A stretch of DNA of 7,267 bases from assembly GCA_047975295.1 (NCBI GenBank), contig JBKEDH010000161.1:1-7267 (forward strand), read 5' to 3'. Below the pieces are notes generated by a model. It saw only the letters and a program-made list of their open reading frames with translations, was not told where the DNA came from and searched no databases. Both the position numbers and the translations under genes were made by a program. Positions 1 to 6,206 of this stretch are shown here, piece by piece. The stretch is from JBKEDH01 sp047975295 (lineage in GTDB: Bacteria; Bacteroidota; Bacteroidia; Flavobacteriales; Flavobacteriaceae). The first letter of the stretch is position 1. Every line of letters starts with the position of its first letter.

Positions 1-36
1 GGGGAAACTCCTCTTCACAAGAGAATAATGGCAGTA

Positions 37-59
37 CTAAAAAGACACTTAAGGCCTTT
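37..59 (-). terminator. Weak intrinsic terminator-like hairpin after the 375-residue lipoprotein gene
   Basis: Read on the minus strand, AAAGGC (59-54) can pair with GTCTTT (46-41), a 6-bp stem with one G-U pair and a 7-nt loop, running directly into a stretch of five T (43-39). It starts about 33 nt after the TAA stop of the lipoprotein gene, where a terminator would be expected. The stem is short and AT-rich, so it is only a candidate. Confidence 0.35.
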
Positions 60-92
60 ATTATATATTTTGAAAAATCCATGAGGTAGTAA

Positions 93-1220
93 TTATTTTG
101 TGATTACACAATGAAAATTGACTTGAAAATCCAATTTTATTTCTACTCTGAAATTACTGGCCGTATTACCACTGCTTGAAATAATGGTGGCATTGCTTCC
201 TGAATTTTGATTGGTAAGTATCCCTCCAAAGAAAGGAGGAACAACACCCTTAGGATTGTCGTTAGGTCTTGCCCGTGCCATAACATTGGTGCCCGGGCTT
301 ATACTGCCGGTAGTACTGTTGTAGGTAAAGTTTACATCCTCTAAATTTAAAGCCATAGGCATTTGGTTTTTCCAGAAATGCTTGGTAGTGCTGTGGTAAT
401 AATCGGTAGGGACACTATTGCCGCTTACATTACCGCTAGCATCGCAAAACTGTACCCGGGTTTTGCCATTGGCCAGTGAGGTGAACTTTACATGGTGGTT
501 TCCTTCAGGCTGTAGTAAAAAGGCCGGTAAATTAGCTGTCCAATGCGCTGGCTCTAATTTTACATATACAGCGTGTATTCCTGTAAAACTCGCGGTACTA
601 CTATTTTTTAAGGAATAATTTTTGGTGGTCTTTTCGGATATTTTTTTGCTAGATATATAAGGTTCTGCTTTATATCGAACTATTGATGTTCCGTTGTAAT
701 TTTTATCTGTTTCATAACCACCCCAGAAAGTTGTAATAATATCGGCTGTAGTGTCGTAGGTTACCTTAAAGACAAATTCGCCATCGGTTACAGGTTGACC
801 CCCAAAGAAAGCTTTCTTTTGGTCGTTCCGTTTAACAGTAAAAGTAAAAGTGTTATCTCCTTTTTCTATATCGAACACGCTTCCTTGTAGTTCCATATAA
901 GAATCGTAAAAAACGAATTCCTCTCCGTCAAACTTAAAGAATCTCTCATTATTATCTTCACTGCTCATGAAAGTAAGTTCGTTAAAGGCTTGGTCTGTTA
1001 TAGTAATAGGATCGTCCAATGATATTGCAAATTCATATTTTTTATTGGTTACGCCATTGCCAATTATTGTGGCAAATTCAGCTATGTTTTCAGCTTTAAT
1101 CTCTTCTGCTGTTTTTTCCTTGGGTTCATCGTCGTCGCTTGAACACGAGGTGTTCACTATTGCTATTGCAAATACTACACTGGCTATCATTAGATAGCTA
1201 ATAAATTTTTTAATCATCAT
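93..1220 (-). CDS. Surface lipoprotein of unrecognised family, His-rich C-terminal half
   Basis: A 375-residue lipoprotein precursor that I do not recognise. The N-terminus has Lys4-Lys5, a hydrophobic stretch (about 6-22) and a lipobox-like N-T-S-C, with Cys26 as the lipidated residue; the following S-S-D-D-D-E resembles the acidic export signal that sends Bacteroidota lipoproteins to the outer face of the outer membrane. After a short charged helix (about 33-50) there appear to be two beta-rich parts, about 52-195 and 210-375, joined by a Lys/Ser/Thr-rich linker. All seven His (216, 226, 242, 243, 276, 281, 370) and the two Cys besides Cys26 (259, 371) lie in the second part, which may bind a metal or haem; that is inference. 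Two adjacent ATG codons open the frame (1220 and 1217) and either could be used. An A-rich leader precedes it and no clear TAnnTTTG promoter is visible. The 187-bp gap to the upstream lipoprotein gene, which contains a repeat, leaves co-transcription uncertain. Confidence 0.85.
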   Translation of the reverse strand: MMIKKFISYLMIASVVFAIAIVNTSCSSDDDEPKEKTAEEIKAENIAEFATIIGNGVTNKKYEFAISLDDPITITDQAFNELTFMSSEDNNERFFKFDGEEFVFYDSYMELQGSVFDIEKGDNTFTFTVKRNDQKKAFFGGQPVTDGEFVFKVTYDTTADIITTFWGGYETDKNYNGTSIVRYKAEPYISSKKISEKTTKNYSLKNSSTASFTGIHAVYVKLEPAHWTANLPAFLLQPEGNHHVKFTSLANGKTRVQFCDASGNVSGNSVPTDYYHSTTKHFWKNQMPMALNLEDVNFTYNSTTGSISPGTNVMARARPNDNPKGVVPPFFGGILTNQNSGSNATIISSSGNTASNFRVEIKLDFQVNFHCVITK

Positions 1221-1300
1221 AATTTTATTTTTTAATAGTTTTTAATTTGTTTTTATTTAATCGATTTTTCAAAATATTTCTTGTTTTACTGTTAACCTAA

Positions 1301-1356
1301 GTGAGAAATCCCATAACGATGAGATTCCTTCTCGTACCTCGTTCGGAATGACAGGG
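1301..1356. repeat. Probable dispersed Bacteroidota intergenic repeat with an inverted-repeat core
   Basis: This segment of the 187-bp gap between two lipoprotein genes is more GC-balanced than its AT-rich surroundings. It carries the inverted repeat ATTCC (1324-1328) / GGAAT (1345-1349) around a 16-nt spacer rich in CTCG/CGTACC. The outer part (GAGATTCC ... GGAATGACA) resembles the short interspersed repeats, ending in GTCATTCCGA or GTCATTTCGA on the other strand, that I remember from intergenic regions of many Flavobacteriaceae genomes. Only one copy is present here, so the repeat status rests on recall. A nearby GAGAAATCCC (1303-1312) may be a degenerate part of the same element. It could act as a weak terminator or mRNA 3'-end stabiliser for the upstream operon. 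Confidence 0.55.
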
Positions 1357-1407
1357 CTTGCATAGTAAAACCCAATAATCAATCACTTTAAAATCGAGCT
1401 CAGGTTG

Positions 1408-1998
1408 TTATTCTATTTTACTGTTGGTTCTTATGTTTACTACTACGGGAAGCCCTACATTGGGTTCTAAATTCCACTCAAAGTTTATGGCTTCTGTACC
1501 GTCTATATTGGTCAACATTTTGTAAACCCCCGAAATGGACGATTTTCCGTTGGAGTGAATACCGTTTGCCAAGGCATCTTCAGGCACTTCAATACCTCCG
1601 GGAATATCGTCGGGGTTTATTACCGAGGTTCCTTCGGGCAAATCGGCATCAAAATCGCCTCCAATGTTTTCCAAAATTAGTTCGCTGTTAGGTCCCGGTT
1701 TTACGCGCATTTTAACATCAACCGACATTTCAAAAGGCATGGGTTCGCGCTGAAAACCTGAAAATTTTAATCGTAAAACACCGTCGCCTTCGTTAATTAG
1801 TTCGGCATCGTGCTCGCCCGAAGTTATGGCAGCCAAGCCCATCATTTTTGGGGTAATCTGTACTTTGTACCTGCCTGCTAAATCGTATTGTTCGATAAGC
1901 ATTGCGCCATCAACATCTTCCAAATCGTTACTACATCCTGTAAAGGACAAAAACAGAATTAGGAGTAACGCTGCTGTTCCGTGTTTTTTTGTTTTCAT
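1408..1998 (-). CDS. Calycin-like lipoprotein, third gene of the TonB-receptor unit
   Basis: A 196-residue lipoprotein precursor. Lys2, Lys4, Lys5 and a Leu-rich core lead to the lipobox F-T-G-C with Cys22 lipidated; the acidic residues that follow (D25, E27, D28, D30) suit surface export. The mature part starts with an A-G-R-Y motif (41-44), an early strand typical of calycin/lipocalin-like barrels, followed by alternating beta patterns, F-Q..P-M-P-F-E-M-S-V-D-V-K (82-96), a Gly/Pro/Asp-rich loop (about 112-140) and a final hairpin ending G-L-P-V-V-V-N. It is best placed with the Bacteroidota calycin-like beta-barrel lipoproteins (Pfam Calycin_like type); this is pattern recognition, not a search. 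It shares the A-G-x-Y and F-Q..M-P..M-S-V-(D/K)-(V/I)-K blocks with the gene just upstream, so the two look like diverged tandem duplicates. The ATG is clear and the gap to the preceding gene is 39 bp, implying one transcript. A ligand-binding accessory role beside the receptor is inferred. Confidence 0.8.
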   Translation of the reverse strand: MKTKKHGTAALLLILFLSFTGCSNDLEDVDGAMLIEQYDLAGRYKVQITPKMMGLAAITSGEHDAELINEGDGVLRLKFSGFQREPMPFEMSVDVKMRVKPGPNSELILENIGGDFDADLPEGTSVINPDDIPGGIEVPEDALANGIHSNGKSSISGVYKMLTNIDGTEAINFEWNLEPNVGLPVVVNIRTNSKIE

Positions 1999-2037
1999 TG
2001 TTTAAAAGGTATTATTTGATTGTTTTTATATTGAATT

Positions 2038-2604
2038 TTATTTTTTAGCTTTTACCAAGGCTTTTACGGGAATAGGCAACATTAGGTCTATAAGCATTCC
2101 CATTTCCTTTTTATCTCTTATATAAGTAGCCGTTAGCTCGGCATCGTCGCTTTCGGGCAGCGGCGTACCTATGGGCATATCGTCGCTTGCTTTGGTACGT
2201 ACTATCCCATCTGTCCCTCTTATGTATATGGTATCGTTCTTTTCTTCTATAAGCCCCTTTATTTTTACGCTCATTTTTAGAGGCATCAAAACGGTTTGGA
2301 AATCGTAATAACTTATTTCCACAGCACCGCTTTTTAAGGCTGCAATGTTAATATCGGTATCGCCACGGGTAAGGTACAGCACGGGTTCCGTACGGGTTTC
2401 GGAATCGTAAATTACCAAACCTATACTGCTGTTGTAGGTGCCTGCTATTTCATTTGCCAAATCTTGAGTACCGTAATCTTCATCCAAATAATCACCAGTA
2501 TCCGGCAATAGACTGGAATCGTTAATATCGGGAGACAGAATATTGTCTTCGGTACACGAAACTGTTAGCGTAAGACTTATTATGAATATTACTTTCTTTA
2601 TCAT
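2038..2604 (-). CDS. Calycin-like lipoprotein, second gene of the TonB-receptor unit
   Basis: A 188-residue lipoprotein precursor counted from the ATG at 2604. The frame is open two codons further to a TTG at 2610, but the ATG gives a textbook signal: M-I-K-K, a hydrophobic run and T-V-S-C with Cys17 lipidated, so I choose it. An unusually acidic, probably flexible linker (about 19-48, many D/E) precedes the barrel. The barrel region carries A-G-T-Y (54-57), D-F-Q...M-P-L-K-M-S-V-K-I-K (101-116), G-T-P-L-P-E and a C-terminal M-L-P-I-P-V strand. These blocks match the next gene downstream in order and spacing, although overall identity looks low, which suggests an old tandem duplication. It begins 38 bp after the stop of the TonB-dependent receptor gene and ends 39 bp before its paralogue, so the three are very likely one operon. 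Family assignment to calycin-like beta-barrels is tentative; a surface ligand-capture role is inferred from the context. Confidence 0.8.
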   Translation of the reverse strand: MIKKVIFIISLTLTVSCTEDNILSPDINDSSLLPDTGDYLDEDYGTQDLANEIAGTYNSSIGLVIYDSETRTEPVLYLTRGDTDINIAALKSGAVEISYYDFQTVLMPLKMSVKIKGLIEEKNDTIYIRGTDGIVRTKASDDMPIGTPLPESDDAELTATYIRDKKEMGMLIDLMLPIPVKALVKAKK

Positions 2605-2642
2605 TTTCAATGCTTTATTTCTTTTTGAAATTCAAAAAATTC

Positions 2643-4952
2643 TTATTTTTTATTTCCACGCTTGTTTATGGGAATTTCATAACTCATTCCTAAATAGTAC
2701 GCCCTTGGCGATCCGGGTATATAAAAGGCCATATTTTCGGCCGTAAAATCAGGAAAAGGAATTGGAGGTACATGAATTTGATCGCTAATAATATAACTGG
2801 AAGCATAGCGCTTATCCAGTATATTTTTCCCTTCAATATAAAAACTGAAATTTTTAATACCCTGATATGCCACTTTAAACCCAAAAAGGGAAAATGAAGG
2901 TTGCATTAGGGTATTTTCATGGTCTATAGGCGTATCGGTGGGTTGATACTCTACATTTAGTTCTACATTTATTTTTGTTGGGTGGTTATATTGCAATGCT
3001 CCTGCCAGATAATGTTTAGGGATACCCGCTAATTGTTTTCCTTTATACTCTCCGGAAGAAAAGAAAAAATCACTATAATTATAAGTGCCTTTCAAAATAA
3101 TTTTATCGGGAAACCGGTTTGAAAAAACATACTGTAAAGGCACTATCGAAAAGCCCAATTCCAATCCATTATGTATGGTGTTGGGATAATTTTTTGTGGT
3201 TTTTATACCCAATGTAAAATCCTTGACTTCTAATATTTCATCTTTTAACCACGACTTATAAGCTGCTATGTTCCACGAAAACCTACGCCCAGAACTTCGG
3301 GTACCTATCTCGGCAGTAAAGGCTTGTTGCTTGTTTAACTTAATAGCAAATATTTTTTTGGGGCTGGTGTTGATGTTATTGGTAACCTCGGTACCTACCA
3401 ACTCATCAAAAGTAGGTGGCTCGTAACTCCAACTTGTATTGGCAAAAAACTGAATATTATTTTTGGCAGAAGCGTTATATATAAACCCCAATCTTGGGTT
3501 AAGGGCAAAATAATCTTGATTAAGGCTAATGTTTTCCGAAAAAAAATAGCGGTATTTATGCGAACTATGGCTGTACCATGGGCGCAATTCGGGATCGGGA
3601 AAAACATCTTTACTGTTGCGTAGGTTATAAGCTCCTTGAATACCGGCCACAAGCATGGCCTGCTTGTTGAATTTATATTTTTCTTCGGCAAAAAGCACCA
3701 CATTAAAAGCCGTTAATTTATTTTTTGAAAACAGGTAGGAGTCCAATCCATTTTTGTTAATGCGCCCGTTTCTGTCAATTTTGCCAAAACCAGAAATAAG
3801 TCCCGCTTGGAAACGATGCTTTACTTTATTGTATTTCCAAATGGCGGAAAGCCCAAAATCGTGGTAAAACGAATGTTGTGTAGATAGTGCTATGGGAAAC
3901 ACAAACCTATCGTTTGCATATTGGTAATATACCGACATGTCTATATTTGAATTTTTAAATGTAAATGCCGTTTTATTAGCCAAACGCAACATTTCCACTT
4001 CGCGCTTAGGTTTATCTCTTGCTATGTCGGCTCCCATATAAATAGGCAAATGTACGCCCTCGGTAATTTGGGTAGGATCGTCCAAAAGCATATTATAGGT
4101 AAGTGGTCCCGGAATATCAAAATTTATATATGAGTAATTGGCATAGCTTCTGTTGGTTATATTTTTGGAAATATTGAATCCTACATTGGCCGAAACGTTC
4201 AATTTTTCATTTTCGTTATGTAGCCTAAACCCTTTTTGTCTGCTGGACGAAATTGCTGTATGAAAATCCCAAGTCTCCCATTTTTTGCCTCCCATAGCGG
4301 TTATGGCCGTATAATCGAATGCTCCTGCTTCCGATTTAACAAAGATATTTCCTTTATTGCTTCCCCTTCGGGAATTAAAGTCCAAAACACCCCCCAAAGT
4401 CGCCGCTCCATAAGTCAAGGCATTTGCCCCTTTAAACACCTCAACAAAATCGGTTGTTACAGGATCCATAACGCCTATTACAAACGAGCCGTCGGCAAAA
4501 TTTACCGGAATACCATCCTGCATCAAATAAACACCTCTGCGTTGTGGATTACTTTGAATACCGGAGCCTCTTATACTAAGGCGGGGCTGATCGTTAGCAC
4601 CAAAAAACTCCTGAACCATTATACCTGGTTCTAATTTTAAAGCATCTTTTAAGGTTTCCAAACGCTGCGTTTTTGGTTTCATTTCGGCTATTACCGTGCT
4701 TCCCGCTATTAATCGGTGTTTTACAATGGCCGAATCCAACTGTACCGATGTTTTCTTTTTATAACCAAATACAACAACTTCCTTTAAAACAGAACGGGAA
4801 AGCGAATCAGTTTTTTTTTGACCCCATGTTTGCCAAGACACACATATAAAAAACCACACAAAAAGGACTAACATAAATCCTTTTGGATATTTAAATTTTG
4901 GCTTTATTAAAGATCTATTTTTACAATAACCGGGGCAGGTTAGCAATTTCAA
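2643..4952 (-). CDS. TonB-dependent outer membrane receptor, FecA-like
   Basis: A 769-residue outer membrane receptor for TonB-driven import. A hydrophobic signal core (27-40) ends at W-G|Q (cleavage likely after Gly44). A TonB-box-like L-K-E-V-V-V-F-G-Y (56-64) follows, then the plug (about 97-197) with R-L-S-I-R-G-S-G, D-G-I-P-V-N-F-A-D-G and V-F-K-G-A-N-A-L-T-Y-G-A-A-T-L-G-G, and a 22-strand-type barrel to the C-terminus, including the late N-I-L-D-K-R-Y and I-P-G-S-P-R-A-Y-Y motifs. The plug wording is closest to the FecA / ferric-siderophore class; there is no SusC-type carboxypeptidase-regulatory-like domain before the TonB box, so polysaccharide uptake is unlikely. The start is odd: the frame opens at TTG 4952, and the first ATG (4874, residue 27) has an AAGGA-like sequence before it but would leave a signal peptide with no basic residue. 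The protein also ends in a basic tail (N-K-R-G-N-K-K) instead of the usual terminal aromatic. It leads the operon with the two calycin-like lipoproteins. The ligand is unknown. Confidence 0.92.
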   Translation of the reverse strand: MKLLTCPGYCKNRSLIKPKFKYPKGFMLVLFVWFFICVSWQTWGQKKTDSLSRSVLKEVVVFGYKKKTSVQLDSAIVKHRLIAGSTVIAEMKPKTQRLETLKDALKLEPGIMVQEFFGANDQPRLSIRGSGIQSNPQRRGVYLMQDGIPVNFADGSFVIGVMDPVTTDFVEVFKGANALTYGAATLGGVLDFNSRRGSNKGNIFVKSEAGAFDYTAITAMGGKKWETWDFHTAISSSRQKGFRLHNENEKLNVSANVGFNISKNITNRSYANYSYINFDIPGPLTYNMLLDDPTQITEGVHLPIYMGADIARDKPKREVEMLRLANKTAFTFKNSNIDMSVYYQYANDRFVFPIALSTQHSFYHDFGLSAIWKYNKVKHRFQAGLISGFGKIDRNGRINKNGLDSYLFSKNKLTAFNVVLFAEEKYKFNKQAMLVAGIQGAYNLRNSKDVFPDPELRPWYSHSSHKYRYFFSENISLNQDYFALNPRLGFIYNASAKNNIQFFANTSWSYEPPTFDELVGTEVTNNINTSPKKIFAIKLNKQQAFTAEIGTRSSGRRFSWNIAAYKSWLKDEILEVKDFTLGIKTTKNYPNTIHNGLELGFSIVPLQYVFSNRFPDKIILKGTYNYSDFFFSSGEYKGKQLAGIPKHYLAGALQYNHPTKINVELNVEYQPTDTPIDHENTLMQPSFSLFGFKVAYQGIKNFSFYIEGKNILDKRYASSYIISDQIHVPPIPFPDFTAENMAFYIPGSPRAYYLGMSYEIPINKRGNKK

Positions 4953-4985
4953 AGTAATTTAATTTTTATTTAGACTTATTCTAAG

Positions 4986-4993
4986 CAAAAATA
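4986..4993 (-). promoter_or_regulatory. Bacteroidota -7 promoter element for the TonB-receptor operon
   Basis: On the minus strand this reads TATTTTTG, a perfect match to the Bacteroidota sigma-ABfr -7 consensus TAnnTTTG, and it is the only perfect match I find on that strand in the 266-bp gap. It would place the transcription start near 4980, giving a leader of about 28 nt to the TTG start or 106 nt to the first ATG. No TTG-type -33 element is visible 17-23 bp upstream, which suggests dependence on an activator. AT-rich DNA makes chance matches possible. Confidence 0.5.
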
Positions 4994-5014
4994 AAAAGTT
5001 TGGAATTAATTTGA

Positions 5015-5032
5015 TTATGACTTAAATCATAA
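5015..5032. promoter_or_regulatory. 18-bp operator-like palindrome with Crp/Fnr geometry
   Basis: The sequence TTATGACTTAAATCATAA is an inverted repeat in which 8 of 9 base pairs match (only C5021/A5026 breaks symmetry). It contains TGA-N6-TCA, the core spacing shared by Crp (TGTGA-N6-TCACA) and Fnr (TTGAT-N4-ATCAA) sites. Its centre at 5023.5 is about 42 bp upstream of the start inferred from the -7 element at 4986-4993, the usual position of a class II activator site. A different dimeric regulator is possible. Confidence 0.5.
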
Positions 5033-5071
5033 AGAGGGGACTACCTTGCAAGAAGATAATAATACTAAAAA

Positions 5072-5105
5072 TGAAAGGTTTTTATTTTTAATTGAAAGGT
5101 TTTTA
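5072..5105. repeat. Pair of exact 13-bp direct repeats, 21-bp period
   Basis: TGAAAGGTTTTTA occurs at 5072-5084 and again, base for base, at 5093-5105. The 21-bp period is two helical turns, so both copies face the same side of the DNA. They lie about 90-125 bp upstream of the inferred transcription start of the TonB-receptor operon and after the 3' end of the PorP/SprF-family gene. Direct repeats of this period are typical for some response regulators, such as LytTR-domain proteins, but the sequence does not clearly match a LytTR site. Confidence 0.5.
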
Positions 5106-5184
5106 GAGCATGGAATTATTCAACTTATTTTTCTATATAGTCAAATTAAAAAGTCTGTCGTTTTAAATGTTTGAGATTAAGAGA

Positions 5185-5199
5185 GCAAATATTGTTTGC
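5185..5199 (-). terminator. Small hairpin after the PorP/SprF-family gene, possible weak terminator
   Basis: GCAAA (5185-5189) and TTTGC (5195-5199) form a 5-bp stem with a 5-nt loop, beginning about 20 nt after the TAG stop of the PorP/SprF-family gene. The minus-strand sequence after it is T-rich but interrupted (TCTCTTAATC), so an intrinsic terminator is only weakly supported. Some form of termination is expected in this gap because a new promoter appears to start further on. Confidence 0.2.
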
Positions 5200-5218
5200 A
5201 GTAAAACGGCTATCTAAT

Positions 5219-6118
5219 CTATTTTTTAAAACAATACGACAGCACAAGCCCATGGCTATTTCCAAGAAGTGCGTTTTTAAAGCCCAGATTATAAAAATAA
5301 GCAAACCTAAAATCGCCAAAGTACAGGCCTGCCAAGAAATTAACCGACGAAGTACTTCTATAACCCGTACCAATTTCAAACTTGTTTTTATAGTTTACTG
5401 CTATATTAACATCTACCTGCATAGGTGCTCCTTTTTCGTATTTTAACAAAGCACTGGGCTTAATCATAATCTCCTCGAAACGACTGGTATAGATCCTGTA
5501 ACCAAAATAACCATAAACCGGATTAGACAGTTCCAAATCATTTCGAGATGCCAGCTTATCGCCCATAATATTGGGGGCCGAAACCCCAAGATAAAAATTG
5601 GCACAATTATACAGAAATCCCAAGCCAATAGTTGGTATAGTAGCATTTATATTTTCGGAAAATTCGGGATCGCCCACAATACCCAACGACAATAAATCTT
5701 CGTTATATTGCTGGATACCCGCCGTAATACCAAACGACAGTACATTGGCATTATAAATTTGCCAATAAGGCCTTGTTTTGGAATTGATATCGAAAAACAC
5801 CTTATACGAATAGGCCAAATAGGCATTGGTATAATGAGACACCCCGATTTCGTCGCGTAAAATGGCACCGCCAAGTCCCATTTTTCCATTTGATAATGGC
5901 GAATGCAAACTAAACGAAAGTGTTTTAGGACTGCCTTCAATATCGTTTAAATAACCGTAATTGCTAAAAGTGGCCTCAATACCTTCTGCCATACCGGTAA
6001 ATCCGGAATTGACCATAAACGGATTGTAATTATATTCGGGAAACAGAGCCGTTTGCTGCGACCACATTTTTACCGAAACCGTTAACAATAAAGTGATTAT
6101 TATAAAATTATTTTTCAT
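5219..6118 (-). CDS. PorP/SprF-family type IX secretion outer membrane protein
   Basis: A 299-residue outer membrane protein of the PorP/SprF family. The signal peptide (1-20, cleavage likely S20|Q21) is followed by the family hallmark segment, here F-P-E-Y-N-Y-N-P-F-M-V-N-S-G-F-T-G (26-42), a variant of the usual Q-Y-M-Y-N-P-x-x-x-N-P-A-Y-A-G. The rest is alternating beta sequence with repeated G-x-G/A strands, K-P-S-A-L-L-K-Y, F-E-I-G-T-G-Y-R and the terminal G-L-V-L-S-Y, as expected of a small barrel of normal family length. Members either belong to the core T9SS (PorP) or are dedicated partners of one type B cargo, as SprF is for the adhesin SprB. Its position 88 bp after a gene ending in a type B sorting domain argues for the second role. 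The ATG at 6118 follows an A/T-rich leader. It is the last gene of this transcript; the next gene appears to have its own promoter. Confidence 0.9.
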   Translation of the reverse strand: MKNNFIIITLLLTVSVKMWSQQTALFPEYNYNPFMVNSGFTGMAEGIEATFSNYGYLNDIEGSPKTLSFSLHSPLSNGKMGLGGAILRDEIGVSHYTNAYLAYSYKVFFDINSKTRPYWQIYNANVLSFGITAGIQQYNEDLLSLGIVGDPEFSENINATIPTIGLGFLYNCANFYLGVSAPNIMGDKLASRNDLELSNPVYGYFGYRIYTSRFEEIMIKPSALLKYEKGAPMQVDVNIAVNYKNKFEIGTGYRSTSSVNFLAGLYFGDFRFAYFYNLGFKNALLGNSHGLVLSYCFKK

Positions 6119-6190
6119 CAGTATAAAAATTACAGACCGTTGGATTTGTTTTTATCCGTATCGGTTAACCAACAATCATTTTTGTTAAAT

Positions 6191-6203
6191 ACCCATTATG
6201 GGT
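6191..6203 (-). other. Hairpin just after the stop codon of the secreted repeat protein gene
   Basis: ACCCAT-T-ATGGGT is a perfect inverted repeat (6191-6203), giving a 5-bp stem with a TAA loop on the minus strand. It starts 3 nt after the TAA stop of the type B CTD gene. The following minus-strand sequence (ATTTAACAAAAATG) has no real T-run, so full termination is unlikely; partial termination or protection of an mRNA 3' end could lower or uncouple expression of the downstream PorP/SprF-family gene. Confidence 0.35.
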
Positions 6204-6206
6204 GCG

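Noticed and set aside
11..23. CTCTT-CAC-AAGAG hairpin near the window edge.
   Set aside because: A 5-bp stem with no T-run and no gene end clearly linked to it; likely chance.
1..89. Two plus-strand frames (stops at 82-84 and 87-89) are open from the window edge and could be the 3' end of a convergent gene; one reads as a Ser/Asn-rich linker followed by a basic-hydrophobic tail.
   Set aside because: Fewer than 30 codons, two overlapping frames are equally open, and no family motif is visible, so neither can be supported.
1238..1300. Search for a separate TAnnTTTG promoter for the 375-residue lipoprotein gene; nearest is a TATTTTG-like heptamer (about 1272-1278).
   Set aside because: It lacks one position of the consensus and has no -33 partner, so a promoter cannot be claimed.
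2605..2610. TTG at 2610 as the start of the second operon gene.
   Set aside because: The ATG at 2604 gives a standard M-I-K-K lipoprotein signal and needs no rare start codon.
4236..4634. A 132-codon plus-strand open frame opposite the receptor plug region.
   Set aside because: It lies wholly antisense to well-conserved plug codons and shows no recognisable protein features.
5171..5446. A 91-codon plus-strand open frame overlapping the 3' end of the PorP/SprF-family gene.
   Set aside because: Mostly antisense to a recognised family member; Lys/Ile-rich composition is what AT-rich antisense DNA gives.
6163..6170. GGTTAACC palindrome and a distant GTTGG/CCAAC pair (6139-6143 / 6169-6173) in the gap before the PorP/SprF-family gene.
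   Set aside because: Short, common sequences with a long loop; no supporting context.
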